Assembly: GCA_027578815.1 (NCBI GenBank)
Contig: JANBTH010000049.1
Span: 1-45,488 of the forward strand
Direction of reading: 5' to 3'
DNA length: 45,488 nt
From: Coemansia sp. RSA 1804
Taxonomy: Eukaryota > Kickxellomycota > Kickxellomycetes > Kickxellales > Kickxellaceae
Within the stretch, counting starts at the first letter, position 1. Each line of letters opens with the position of its first letter. A program made the position numbers and the translations under genes. This document shows, piece by piece, positions 31,161-41,363 of this stretch. A model generated the notes under the pieces. It made no database searches. It saw only the letters and a list, made by a program, of their open reading frames with translations, and was not told where the DNA came from.

Positions 31161-32816
31161 ATGCATGTCAACGACCTGAATGACGATATTCTCTCACTAA
31201 TATGTAAATTTGCTGTGTGTAAGTCTAATGAGAGTATAATGGAATGGAGGACCACAATCCCGCTGCTTCACATAAACCGACGCTGGCGCGTGGTTGCTGG
31301 TCCTTATGTCAACAGAGAGGTGCTGATTGCCACATTAAAGAGTAACTACGATGTTCGCAAATACAAACTGGTCTCCAACTTGTTGTTTGTAACAGCTGGC
31401 TATAACCACAAGTGCATGCGGTCACTAAACATTCAGGCGCATGTAGTTACAGATGACATTATGTTGTTCTGCAAACGACTATACATGCTATTGTCTAGAT
31501 ACAAGGATAAGTTGAGTGCTATTAAATCAATTAATATACAAACTGTGTATTTGGAACAAGTTGAAAATAAAAACAATAGCTTTACCAGATCCGTAGTAAT
31601 ATCACAGCTAGGTGGGCTATTTGAATGCACAATGCCTAACGTCAACACCCTTGTATTTGGCGAGATTGAAACATGTGCGCTGTTAGAACGTGTACACACA
31701 ACGCTGGTTGAGACCTACAAGCACCAACTAGTCAAGCTTGAGACTGGGAAGGATTTTACGCTGCCACAAACGTACAGTTTAAAAAGACTGGCTTGTTTGA
31801 ATTTGAGTATGAATAACCTTGCAGATGCAAGTAATATGTTTGGCGTTGTTGCTGATTTGCTGGTTCGGCTAACGTTGAATAACATTCCACGCCGGTTTCA
31901 GTGGACTTGTTTTAAGAACGAAGACAATAATGGTCAGCAGCAAAACAACGTAATAAGCTTTAGCGGTTTGAAATGCTTGAATGTTGGCTTTGACCCATAC
32001 GACAACAGCGAACCTGCAGAGTTGGCGGTGTCGGGCGGCTTGACACTGCGCTTTCCAATGCTAGAAAAACTAGGCCTAAGTTATTACCACGGGGCCAGAA
32101 GAAATTTCTTTGTGCGAAACGCTGTTTTTCCACAACATCTAGACAGGGTCACAATAAGCGTAAAAACGGGGAATCTTGGCTTCCTGGCACAATCAAGAAC
32201 GCCAGATCTGCCGCAACCTAACATACTTCAACTAAACGTTGATTACTTTTCGTCCATGGAAGAGGCGGAGGCAACGAGTATGGAATTTGAAGTGGGAAAT
32301 GCAATCAACGTGTTTCTTGGAAGGTATCATGGAAAACGGAAGACCGTGCTACGTGGGGTCAATGATAACGAGTTCCATCCTAACCGCAATGTAGCAAGGG
32401 TTGCCAACCTCTCAACAATACTTTTAAGAAGGTGCAAACACATAAGTGCGGTAATAGAGATAATGGAGACGGTGCCAGGTTTGGAACATCTCGAGGTTCT
32501 TGCGGACTTTGAAGCCGAGCAGTCCGTACCTTCATCTCTTCCTCTACTTTTGGACAATTGCATGCTACAAAGACCAGAACCATTCAACACTGGACTGAAA
32601 AGCCTGGACATGCATTTTATCTATTCTGACAGACAGACGCAAAAGAACCAGCTGGCAATCTTGCACTACCTGATGCTGCGCATTCCCATGTTGGAAAAAA
32701 TGTATATTCCCTTTGAACTTGCAGAAGAAACCAGCGGATTTATCCAAAAGTACAGGGTGGCTTGTCCGCATCTAGAAAACATACAGGTGGTAAGAAAGTC
32801 TTGGCTAGAATTTTAA
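31161..32816 (+). CDS. F-box-like/LRR-type protein, AT-rich family member
   Basis: A 551-residue single-exon protein. The frame opens four codons earlier at a TTG, but the ATG at 31161 aligns with the start of its paralogue at 10955. Shared blocks in order are LNDDILSLI, LLHINRRWRVVAGPYV, LVSNLLFVTAGYNHKCMRSL, LPQTYSLKRLACLNL, LTLRFPMLEKLGLS, NAVFPQHLDRVTI, GRYHGKRKTVL, VANLSTILL and CPHLENIQVV. These spread over the full length, so the two genes descend from one duplication rather than sharing a single domain. The helical N terminus fits an F-box and the remainder irregular leucine-rich repeats. A role as ubiquitin-ligase substrate receptor is inferred. The two AT-rich paralogues are about 20 kb apart in the same orientation. 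Confidence 0.8.
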   Translation: MHVNDLNDDILSLICKFAVCKSNESIMEWRTTIPLLHINRRWRVVAGPYVNREVLIATLKSNYDVRKYKLVSNLLFVTAGYNHKCMRSLNIQAHVVTDDIMLFCKRLYMLLSRYKDKLSAIKSINIQTVYLEQVENKNNSFTRSVVISQLGGLFECTMPNVNTLVFGEIETCALLERVHTTLVETYKHQLVKLETGKDFTLPQTYSLKRLACLNLSMNNLADASNMFGVVADLLVRLTLNNIPRRFQWTCFKNEDNNGQQQNNVISFSGLKCLNVGFDPYDNSEPAELAVSGGLTLRFPMLEKLGLSYYHGARRNFFVRNAVFPQHLDRVTISVKTGNLGFLAQSRTPDLPQPNILQLNVDYFSSMEEAEATSMEFEVGNAINVFLGRYHGKRKTVLRGVNDNEFHPNRNVARVANLSTILLRRCKHISAVIEIMETVPGLEHLEVLADFEAEQSVPSSLPLLLDNCMLQRPEPFNTGLKSLDMHFIYSDRQTQKNQLAILHYLMLRIPMLEKMYIPFELAEETSGFIQKYRVACPHLENIQVVRKSWLEF

Positions 32817-33709
32817 GTCTTTTTTGAATGGATACTCGCATCTTATTAAATAAACAATTAAAAAAAGAAATGGATGGATGCTTGATAAGCAATCATAATT
32901 GTGCATATGTGTGCAATTCAGGATATGTAGCCAATGTAGCCATATGAGTGGATATATCCAGTACTTGACAAAGCAAAAAAAACACTGCACCTTACAATCA
33001 GTAACAATCGGATTATATTTCTGGACCTTAAACCCGAGAAACTGCCGAAGGACAATTATCTTTCCAACAGGTAGAGAAGTGTGTTTCAACATTGAAACTT
33101 TATATTACATAACAAAGGAGTAAGAGTTGTCTTGCCGTAAGCTTCCAGAGAGATAAAAAGAAAAACCTGAACACAGTTGTCGCTTTCTTTGCTCATGCGA
33201 CGCGATGCCATGTGCTGGAAATCCACATCCCCCGCCCCATCACATGGGGTCAAAGAAGAGAACCATATAAATCGAACACCCACTTGCTTGTATTGATATC
33301 TGCGGAAAGATGAAAGGGAGATTTGTCGGATGTAGTAATTCAGCAAAAATTATTAGCTCATCAACATGGACGGGCGGTGTAGGGAAAAACGAAAAGCGAA
33401 AATGGCAAGACACAGGCATACAGCGTATGCTATGAAAATTATTGGCATCTACCACCACCACTCGTTCGTTCGCAGCAAAAACAAATGTTTGGGAAATGAT
33501 TAGTGGGCCCAGAACATTCTATCCTTTTCTTGTTTGTCAACATTAGGAGATCCAGCAGTAGTAGCATGAGATGACAAAAGTCTGTTCCACCCACCCCATT
33601 TCTTTCTTCTCTTTTCTTTCACTTTACATTTCAACATTGTTTTTTGTTTGATTGCTTCCTAAAAACGAACAATACTCCTTGCTTGAATACTTTACGTTTA
33701 GACACAAGA
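32817..33709. other. Intergenic, no supportable gene
   Basis: 893 bp of AT-rich sequence. A tail with AATAAA-like ttaaataaac near 32844 follows the F-box-like gene. The last 120 bp are pyrimidine-rich promoter for the SDR gene. Open frames here lack recognisable motifs. Confidence 0.5.
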
Positions 33710-34789
33710 ATGGGGCTAGAGTCGCTGACAAACTCGGTGGAGGGCAAAATAAGCGGGTACGCGCAGCCCAGGGGCAAGTTCGCAACGGCGGCGGGGTTCT
33801 ACGCAATGCTTACCAGCGACGTGCTGTACGGACTAGGATCGAAGATCAACCGCACGATGCCGTCGGCCAGCAGCCAGGTGGACAGGATCGTGATGGACCG
33901 GCGCCGGGCGAACGGCGACGACTACGTGGAAAACGAGCAGATGGCGGTGGTGACGGGGGCGAACTGCGGAATTGGGTTTGAGACGGCAAAGGCAATCGGG
34001 CGCGCCGGATACCACACGATCCTGGCGTGCAGAAACGAGGAGCTCGGGCGGGAGGCGGTGGAGCGGCTGGAGCGGCAGACGGGGCTGGAGGGCCGGTTCG
34101 AGTTCCAGGAGCTGGATCTGTCATCGCTGGCCAGCGTGCGCGGCTTCGTCGACGGATTCAAGGCGCGCGACAAGCCGCTCAGCATCCTGGTCAACAACGC
34201 CGGCGTGATGATGTGTCCGCTGGGGAAGACAAAGGACGGAATCGAGCTCCAGTTCGGAACCAACCACGTGGGCCACTTTGCGCTGACGACCGGCCTGCTG
34301 GACCAGCTGAAGCAGGCCGGGAACGGCGCGCGTGTCGTCACTGTCGCGTCGCTGGGCGCCTTCATGCTGCGCGAGATCGACTACGACGCGCTGGCCGACG
34401 ACTCCCGATACGACCGGACCAACAGCTACGGCTACTCGAAGCTGGCCAACATCCTGTTCTCCACAGCGCTGGCGCGCAGGCTGCAGGGCACCGGCGTCAC
34501 CTCCAATGTGGTGCATCCGGGCGTCGTGGCTACGAATCTGACACGCCACGTCGGCAGCAGTCGCATCGCCGGCTTCAAGAGCTCCGTGGAGCGCGCCCTG
34601 TTTGTCGACCCGACGATCGGCGCACTATCGTCGATCTATCTGGCGCTGTCGCCCGACGCCGAGGGCGTGACGGGCCAGATGTACGCGCGCGCATTGCCAA
34701 TGACCATTCATCCGGCCGCAGAAAGCGCCGAGATGCAGGACAAGCTGTGGGATTACACGGAGGACGTCATCGCCAAGTCATCGCAGTGA
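33710..34789 (+). CDS. Short-chain dehydrogenase/reductase, retinol-dehydrogenase/WWOX-like
   Basis: A 359-residue single-exon protein. The open frame extends 22 codons upstream to a TTG, but the first ATG is at 33710. After an N-terminal extension of about 80 residues the Rossmann fold starts with VVTGANCGIGFETAKAI (the TGxxxGIG cofactor motif, about 84-91). NNAGVMM (about 163), catalytic Ser in VVTVASLGAF (about 211) and YGYSKLAN (the YxxxK pair, about 240) follow in the classical order. An Arg after the second strand (ACRNEELGR) favours NADP(H). The closest family style is the RDH11-14/WWOX type, which reduces retinoid-like or other lipophilic carbonyls on membranes. The true substrate is unknown. 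The gene is GC-rich and converges on the hydrolase, with stops 66 bp apart. Confidence 0.92.
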   Translation: MGLESLTNSVEGKISGYAQPRGKFATAAGFYAMLTSDVLYGLGSKINRTMPSASSQVDRIVMDRRRANGDDYVENEQMAVVTGANCGIGFETAKAIGRAGYHTILACRNEELGREAVERLERQTGLEGRFEFQELDLSSLASVRGFVDGFKARDKPLSILVNNAGVMMCPLGKTKDGIELQFGTNHVGHFALTTGLLDQLKQAGNGARVVTVASLGAFMLREIDYDALADDSRYDRTNSYGYSKLANILFSTALARRLQGTGVTSNVVHPGVVATNLTRHVGSSRIAGFKSSVERALFVDPTIGALSSIYLALSPDAEGVTGQMYARALPMTIHPAAESAEMQDKLWDYTEDVIAKSSQ

Positions 34790-34855
34790 TTCCGATTTCC
34801 CGTTTTCGCTCTTCTTTTTTCGTTCCACCACCATTCTATTATCCAACATACTCTC

Positions 34856-36091
34856 TTATCCAAGGATAGCCGCGAGGAACTCCTCGATCGGCTTAACGAA
34901 CCAGATCGTGGGCGGCACGCCGGTGAGGAAGCCCAGATGGCCGCCGTGCGGAACCAGCGCCAGCGCAGTGTGCGGATTGGCAGCAATCTTGGCAACGGGG
35001 ATTCCCTGCGGCGGCGTGATTCTGTCGTCGAGCGAGTTGATTGCCAGCAGCGGCACGGCAACGCGGTCGACGACGCGCGCGCTGCTTGACCGCGCGTAGT
35101 ACTCGGCGCGGTCGCGGTACCCGTTGACCTTGACCAGCAGCTCGTCCTCGAGCTGGCTCAGCCGTCGCGCGGCGCGGATCTTGGGCAGATCCAGGTCCCA
35201 CTCGGCCTTCAGATCAAGGTGGTCGGCACGCCGCAGCGCGCGCATCAGCGTTCCCATCACCGCTGGCTGGAACACGTGGTTGTTGAGCAGGTTGCTCTCG
35301 TCCATTGCGGCGCCAGACACCGTGATATCGAACGGACAGCACACGGCAACCACGCAGGCCAGCGGACACGCCGCGCCCTCCTCGCCCGCGTACTTTGTCA
35401 TGATGTTGGCGCCCATCGAGAACCCGACGCCCGCGATCGGGGCGCCTGGATTCGTCTGGCGGATGTGCGCCACTGCTGCGCGCAGGTCGCCGGTGAAGCC
35501 AACGTCGTATGGCCGCGGCGCCGTAATCGGCGTTCCCGCCGTGCCGCGGTGGTTGACCACCACAAAGCGCGCGCCCAGCGCCTTCGGACGATTCGCCCGC
35601 GTCAGCGTCTTCGCCAGCGCGCGGATATGGTGCTCCTGCGACGACCCGCCAACCCCCGACATCACCAGCACGATTGGCGCATCCGCCGAGCACTCGGCGG
35701 CGCACCAGTCGAGCGACACCGTGGCGCCGTCGTCCATCGCCAGCAGCTCCCGCGTGTACGCCACGTCGCTGGTGCTGTCGCGCCGTCTGATCCGCATTGT
35801 CGCGTAGATCGTCTGCAGAAGCCCTGTTGCCAGGTACGGCGTCGGCACCATTACCGCCTGCTCCGGATCCGTCAGCAGCGGACACTCGTTGTACAGAATG
35901 TCGCGCAGCGAAGTTGTTTCCTCCTTGTCTTCGTCTCCCGTCCGCCGCACAATCACTGCTGACGTCTTGGCCTCGCTTGTCACGATGCGGATGCGGCATC
36001 CGTCCATGTACTGCCGGTACTTGTATACCCCCAGTGCTACACCCGCTGCTGCCAGGCCCAGTGCGCTTGGGCTGAGAAGGATATCGCTCAT
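34856..36091 (-). CDS. Alpha/beta hydrolase, ABHD1/3-YheT class (UPF0017)
   Basis: A 411-residue single-exon protein. A hydrophobic N-terminal segment (ALGLAAAGVALGVY, about residues 9-22) likely anchors it in a membrane. The hydrolase core has VLVMSGVGGSSQEHHIRAL (oxyanion-side loop, about 140-158), VVVNHRGTAGTPI, the nucleophile elbow GFSMGAN (about 220-226), the acid in INSLDDRITPPQG (about 355) and the catalytic His in PHGGHLGFL (about 383). This set and its spacing match the ABHD1/ABHD3, YheT and yeast Eht1/Eeb1/YMR210w group. Those enzymes act on medium-chain ethyl esters, monoacylglycerols or phospholipids; the substrate here is not determined. The start ATG at 36091 opens directly into the anchor. 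Codons are GC-rich like those of the convergent SDR. Confidence 0.92.
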   Translation of the reverse strand: MSDILLSPSALGLAAAGVALGVYKYRQYMDGCRIRIVTSEAKTSAVIVRRTGDEDKEETTSLRDILYNECPLLTDPEQAVMVPTPYLATGLLQTIYATMRIRRRDSTSDVAYTRELLAMDDGATVSLDWCAAECSADAPIVLVMSGVGGSSQEHHIRALAKTLTRANRPKALGARFVVVNHRGTAGTPITAPRPYDVGFTGDLRAAVAHIRQTNPGAPIAGVGFSMGANIMTKYAGEEGAACPLACVVAVCCPFDITVSGAAMDESNLLNNHVFQPAVMGTLMRALRRADHLDLKAEWDLDLPKIRAARRLSQLEDELLVKVNGYRDRAEYYARSSSARVVDRVAVPLLAINSLDDRITPPQGIPVAKIAANPHTALALVPHGGHLGFLTGVPPTIWFVKPIEEFLAAILG

Positions 36092-37247
36092 CTAGTTCTC
36101 TCCTTCTCGTGAGTTCAGTAGGTCAGGTCTAGAAATGAACGCGGAAAACAAGGAAATTTGTATGAACAAAATAAAATAGGCAATAAGAAAAAAGAAAAAA
36201 GGTGGAGAATATGAAGAGCGGAGAAGAGAGCAGAGCCCACCGGATATGAAATGGAAATCAGCCAGGTACTCTATTTTTTTAATTATCCGCCACGCTTTCT
36301 TTGCTTGAGCAAGCGAGACACGCTGCAGCAAATCAATAGGAAAAATGGCTTTTTATATATTACAACACTCTATTTGTTCTTACACTCAAGGCATACACTA
36401 TTGACTAACGCAATGTGCGGATTTTTCGGGAGCGCATTCAGCATATAGTGGTGCATCGCTCGGATATTGCTTGTCCTCCGGAGAGCCGATGAGTGATAAA
36501 AAAATAGATGAAAGCAGGGATAATAATTTAGTGTTAACCGGATTGCCTTTTTCATATATTTTTAATCCCACCGCACACGATTTGATTTTTTGTGAAATTA
36601 GGATCAGATTTCTAGCGTATGCCATTTTATTTTGACGGTTAGCAAGAAGGCTAACGAAAGGTATTGGGTTAGAGCCTCTCCAACCCCGCTCTGTTGTTTT
36701 ATTTTCAGAATGTTGCATACTATTGTATAAAAAGAAGAGTTACGTAATTACCAGGAAAAAGCTCCTCCTTGAAAAAACCCTCGTATGAAAGATGCTACCG
36801 TTCCTAGGGTCGACGGTGGGAGGGTAACCCAATACCCTTGTTAGTCTTCTGCCTAACCGTCGAATAAACAAGAAGAAAAGACAGCGAGGTTCGGTGTATC
36901 AGGCAGGGCAGACACATAAAAGAGGAGTGGGTTCATGATGGAATAATAACAATAAATTTTTCTTTTCAGGCGGCGCCAGAAAATATTGTCTGCGACTTTT
37001 ACACAAGTATACAACAAAAATGGCAGGATGCTTTTTTTTTATAAGAAACCAGCATAGCATCCAGCTGAGTTATTTTACCAAACATTTAAGTCGAACTTGT
37101 CCAATTCCAGCCATGCCCTTTGCTCTTCAACTGCCCACCCATTACAGGCGCAGCAGCTATCATTACTTTTATACCACATTTCCTTTTTTACTATAAAATG
37201 TTGTCACCTTCAAAAAATATATGAACCAATATGTTAAAGACACAAAA
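36092..37247. other. Intergenic region with nested hairpin, no gene
   Basis: 1156 bp marking the start of the AT-rich accessory end. A nested inverted repeat lies at 36810-36863: the outer arms tcgacggt/accgtcga enclose agggt/accct. No protein motif or tRNA was recognised in either strand. Confidence 0.5.
36810..36863. repeat. Nested inverted repeat (8-bp outer, 5-bp inner arms)
   Basis: Outer arms 36810-36817 and 36856-36863 and inner arms 36821-36825 and 36834-36838 are exact complements. It could be a small folded RNA or a remnant of a mobile element end. There is no further support. Confidence 0.35.
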
Positions 37248-39548
37248 CTACCGCCGTTGCTTCTTATTTGTAGGACTGGTGGGGCTTGATTGGTCTACAT
37301 TCCTCTTTATCTTAAGTGCTGATGGTTCCTGGTTGCTGCTGTTATGGCTATCACCGATAGCGTTCACATATCTGCCCAAGGCATGGATGTGCTTTAATGT
37401 GTCATCTGTATATATAGCAGAATCGGTGCCTTGCTCAGCTGCTGTTTTGAAAATTGTGAAAAGATTGGCTGGATCAATCTTATCCATTCGTGGACAATCG
37501 CCGTCTTCTTGGACAAGTTCATATGCGCTGATTCCAGTTGGAAATATGAGGTTGTATAGATCGGTAGCAAGAATCTCAAGCTTCCTTGGACAATTAGACA
37601 ACTTCATTTCAGATACGAATGATAATTCTGATGACAGCCAGAAGCAGCGTGAAGTAATAACGTTCTGGGTATCGTCATTGCTCTCCCACAGGCCCTTGTA
37701 AAGAGATGTTTTGGAGCCGTACCTTTCCCACACACAAAGTGAAAATACCAGAAACACAGATTCCAGGTCATCAACAAATGAACGCTGGCTGAACTGTTTC
37801 AGAACACGCAAGCCCATGAATACCGCCGTTTCCACCATTGAATTAACAGATATCATGCGGCTCTTGCCCTTGGTAGCAACAATGCCACAGCCCCAGTCGA
37901 TGATAAACAGTGTCGCTCCATCACGCACCAGCAGGTTGTTCTCTGATATGTCTCGGTGCAATACAAACACCGATTTGTTACCTTCGTTTGCGGTCAGAAG
38001 GGTATGTACATATCCTGCAAAAACATCGGCTACACTCGACACGGATATGCTTTTTGAGGGGCAAAACAACGACGATATACTCTTTCCTACATATTCCATA
38101 AGAAGAACCTCATTGCCATTAGTCTGCACGTCTGTTATGATGACGTATGAGATGTTAACATTTGATTAAAATGTTAACATTTGATGCAAAGGTTAACATC
38201 TCATACCATCGTGAATAACACTTTTCTAATAGGATCTGATTCTTTAGTAGTGTATTATTTTTAATAGTGGATGATCGGTGGCTATAAAAAGCACCGATAT
38301 TCACTATTGAAGAAGGGGTTGGTTTCTTTAGGTAGTTTTGAAGATGTTATTTTATTGAATGAAAAATCAACATAACAAAAAGTCTACGATAACGTCGCTG
38401 TTGATGTGGGTTTTGTCATTGATCGAGGAAGCAAAAATGAGATTGGGCACATAAGGAGCTCCAAGCGTCTGAACCTGCTCGTGGATCTTGGCCTTCGACT
38501 TTCCTGCATAGTACCAATGAAACTTGAGCATATAGTGTTTGCTGTTGTTTTTGGCGCTTGGGCTGACAACATTTACCCGGAAAACCCACGACCGCGGGCC
38601 AGTAATAGCCTCGCACCGCCCACCTTTGGCTGTAACCTGCTGTAAGCAATCGTTGAGCCCCTATGTTCTTCGTCGATGCCATCCAAAGAAAGACCTGGAA
38701 TATTGGACAGACTGAATGCTTCATGAATTCCCTGAGGTTTGCGCACCAAGTAACCATAGTCATTCGGAAGTAGCTGGAAGATCAGGATAAGAAATCTCAC
38801 TGCGTCCTTTTGAGCATCGGACATGGCTATTACGCGGTCTGCAGGAGTAGGCAGGCCGCCAATCCAGGCAGAAAGCACACCATTTGGCATGCATATCTGC
38901 GCATGGAGCTCGCCTCCCTTCGATATTGAAAGTCCCAAGATAAAGCGTCTTGGCTGGTCCCTAGCCATATCAATGTAACTTCAGATGAGTTGTCCATTGA
39001 GGACGCTATCTTGGGATCCGACCTTGCTGCTTTTTACCTCGACTGGTACTGCAACAGAGGACCAATGAGGGGAGGCGCCCGATTTTCTAAGGTAGAAAAC
39101 CCCGTCAGGTTTCCGAGCGGCTCTTCCGAGTGTCTGGATGGTACTTCTATGTGTATCCATCCAGCGCAGTTTGAGCTCGCCACCTGAGAACACGGTCAGC
39201 ATGTCCTGAACTGAACTGACAAGCGCATCCGTCCGTGTCTGGATCTTATCTTCTGATAGGTGTCATCTACCTCGGCTCGATTCAGCTCACGCATTATAAT
39301 CAACTATAAGCCGATCCATGTTGGCCTGGCTAAACGCACCTGTGTCGTTTTGCGCTTTGCCCCATGCTGCCATCCAGTCGTCTCCGAGGTATGCCAATAT
39401 GTCATCTACTGAACCATGGTGCACATTATCCTCTTTTTCCTTGGCGAGTCGTGCGTATTCCACAGAGGATACAGTGAGGAGCTTTCTTTGTGCTTTCTGC
39501 GTAGTCGATTCGACAGCTACACATTCTCCACAGTATGCGTGGGCTTAA
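37248..39548 (-). pseudogene. Broken FunK1-type protein kinase
   Basis: Minus-strand fragments line up in the order of a FunK1 kinase. The N-terminal part (39548 down to about 38395) has HWSSVAVPVEVK, QPRRFILGLSIS, NDYGYLVRKPQGIHEAF and SWVFRVNVVS. The C-terminal kinase half (about 38160-37248) has LLMEYVGKSI, HRDISENNLLV, FIIDWGCGI and VDDLESVFLVFSL. The reading frame is broken by TGA codons at 39287-39289, 39263-39265 and 38981-38983. A frameshift near 38640-38660 forces a change from the frame of GIDEEHRG to that of GPRSWVFRV. About 235 bp of unrelated sequence separates the halves. Kinase residues HRD and DWG survive, so the loss may be recent. Whether the C-terminal half is still transcribed alone is unknown; no ATG opens it before LLMEYVG. 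Confidence 0.8.
38145..38392. repeat. Hairpin-bearing insertion splitting the FunK1 pseudogene
   Basis: The segment between the kinase halves contains a perfect 15-bp inverted repeat, gtatgagatgttaac (38145-38159) and gttaacatctcatac (38192-38206). Between them, atgttaacatttgat is repeated at 38152-38166 and 38171-38185. A second, imperfect hairpin follows (38263-38280 with 38292-38309, arms ...atcggtg/caccgat...). It has no coding capacity. It may be a small non-autonomous element. A simple intron is unlikely, because the obvious GT and AG sites do not keep the frame. Confidence 0.5.
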
Positions 39549-39819
39549 ATAGTAAACAATGGAGTCAGTAATCTAGATAGATGGCTAGACTAGCCTACAT
39601 TAAAAATGGTCGCGAAAACAACTGTTTGTGAATTATACTTACACTGGCCTGTACTGCGGTCGCTGTTATTCTCTCTGGCAGATTGGCTTGTCGTTATCCC
39701 TTGGTAGTTGGTCGCCTATATACGTAAACAGCCAGAGATTAAATATTAATTACATGTACAATACCTAAAACAACAGGTCGTATTGCATAGAACAAATGCT
39801 TACCCGGTGGGTGCTATTG
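39549..39819. other. Spacer with intron-like signals upstream of the FunK1 pseudogene
   Basis: On the minus strand, gtaagc near 39803, tatatag near 39720 and gtaagt near 39640 resemble splice sites around a short open piece (ATNYQGITTSQSAREN). It may be a lost 5' exon of the kinase gene. Phases could not be joined without a frame error. Confidence 0.3.
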
Positions 39820-40158
39820 TTAATGTCGAAAACGCGGCGCAGACATGCGTAAAGGCAATCGTGATGGCGACAGCATTGGCTGCGATATTGATGCTCGACT
39901 CTGACGATCAAGACGCTGTGAAATTTGGTCGAGTCTGGAGTTCAAGTTAGCATCGCGCAGCGTTTGCTCTCTTGCTCGCTGCTCATCACGTGCATCCTGC
40001 TCTCTTGCTTGCTCTTTTTGCGCAACGACTAGACTGTTGACTGCCGCGTCTATCCTGTCACCTTGCGCTTTTTGTGCAGCGACCAAGGCGTTGACTGCAT
40101 TAACCAACTTGTCAATGGGGTCTGTGTCTTGGCTCCGTGACGCATCTGTTTGCTCCAT
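39820..40158 (-). CDS. Small coiled-coil hypothetical protein
   Basis: A 112-residue open frame with a true ATG (40158). The start MEQTDASRSQDTDPIDKLV leads into a highly charged Ala/Gln/Arg helix with heptad spacing (LVAAQKAQGDRIDAAVNSLV and onward to about residue 80). It ends in a Ser/Pro/Arg-rich tail. No domain is recognised. It lies directly upstream of the broken FunK1 gene on the same strand, with splice-like signals between them, so it may be the remains of that gene's first exon rather than an independent gene. Confidence 0.4.
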   Translation of the reverse strand: MEQTDASRSQDTDPIDKLVNAVNALVAAQKAQGDRIDAAVNSLVVAQKEQAREQDARDEQRAREQTLRDANLNSRLDQISQRLDRQSRASISQPMLSPSRLPLRMSAPRFRH

Positions 40159-40720
40159 CTTCGTGCTTTTGTTATGTGTCAGCTACAAAGAATGGAATTC
40201 GAATAAAAAGTACAAAATAATTTTTTGAGAAAAAGGGTATGAAGATCTAATAAATATCAGGAGCTTATCGTGATATAGTCAAAAGTTTCTAGCGGACTAC
40301 CGTCTTGCTGACTGAATTTTCTTTTTGACTACGATTGTCTGGTCCCAACTTTGGGTACATAATACAGTTGCGCAAAAGTTATAATTTACTGTTGAATAAG
40401 TTTATCTGGCCCCCAACACAAACCTCATCTCTAAATAACTAAACCGTTATCGGCCAATCATTGTTCATGTTGTTGCAACATGGTAGAGTAACTCCCGTAG
40501 TGAGTTCTAATGGGTTGTTTATTAAGAGGAAAAAAGGAAAATATTTTGAAAAAGACACCACTTCACCATTTTTGGCATTGGTTTTATCGCCTTAAATAGC
40601 CAAAATGTTGCAAGAATAAAAGCAGTGATATGCGGTGGAAGCAAACTGTCACAAGGCTGGCATGCAGTGTTAATCAGCAATCGCGAATACAGATATGGTA
40701 ATTAACAGGTGCATAACTAA

Positions 40721-41005
40721 CATGGGCTAGCTGTGTGGGAGATCTTCCGTGCTCATACTGAAGCAGCCCTGGATAACTCAATACTAACGCCTCAAGCAGA
40801 GTTTGCACGCTGGAGGAAGACAGTGTTAGAACGTATTATTCACGATTTCTATGCTGCGCATAGCCACTCAAGCAACTCTTTTCAGGAAGGTTGGCTCAAT
40901 GTCGACACCTCCTGGTTTCAGTTTGAACCAGGCGGAGCCAGTCAACCGGACAAGTTGACCACTGCCATATCTTCTTTTCAACACGTTGCGTTACAGTCTC
41001 TCTGA
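40721..41005 (+). pseudogene. Orphan 90-codon fragment, possibly LINE-derived
   Basis: An open stretch without an ATG reads VWEIFRAHTEAALDNSILTP, then QAEFARWRKTVLERIIHDFY, and ends at a stop at 41003-41005. The alternation of W, acidic helix, Pro and W-R-x2-V resembles the linker between endonuclease and reverse transcriptase in LINE ORF2 proteins. It has no flanking exon and no start. This is a weak resemblance. The rest of 40159-41363 holds AT-rich sequence with no other gene. Confidence 0.3.
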
Positions 41006-41363
41006 GAGCACACTTTCAACGCAGGCGGTCCAAACTGCCATCACTGCGTTTCCTTTTCATAAACTTTTCGTTTACTAGTATGATTTCAATTGGCAACAGC
41101 TGGGGCTCTAGATGTAGACCCAAATTACCCGGTTGATAATAAATCAAATTTTGGAAAAAAAAACGGAATGTTGCCATCCTCCTCCTTGGCTTGTTCACAG
41201 TACATAGCAGGCTGATGCTGTATAATTCAACTACAAACTATCATTTATTGCTATGAGAACAAGGGATTAAAAGCACGATAAAGAGAAATGTTTTACATTT
41301 ATTCGATTTTGCGTAGACAAAAGGTTTCTTATGAGATGCTAGTCGAAAGATTTTATGTTTTGG

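Noticed and set aside
38145..38395. The FunK1 gap as an ordinary intron
   Set aside because: GTAGAC near 38388 and AACAG near 38133 do not join in a consistent phase, and the segment carries nested inverted repeats.
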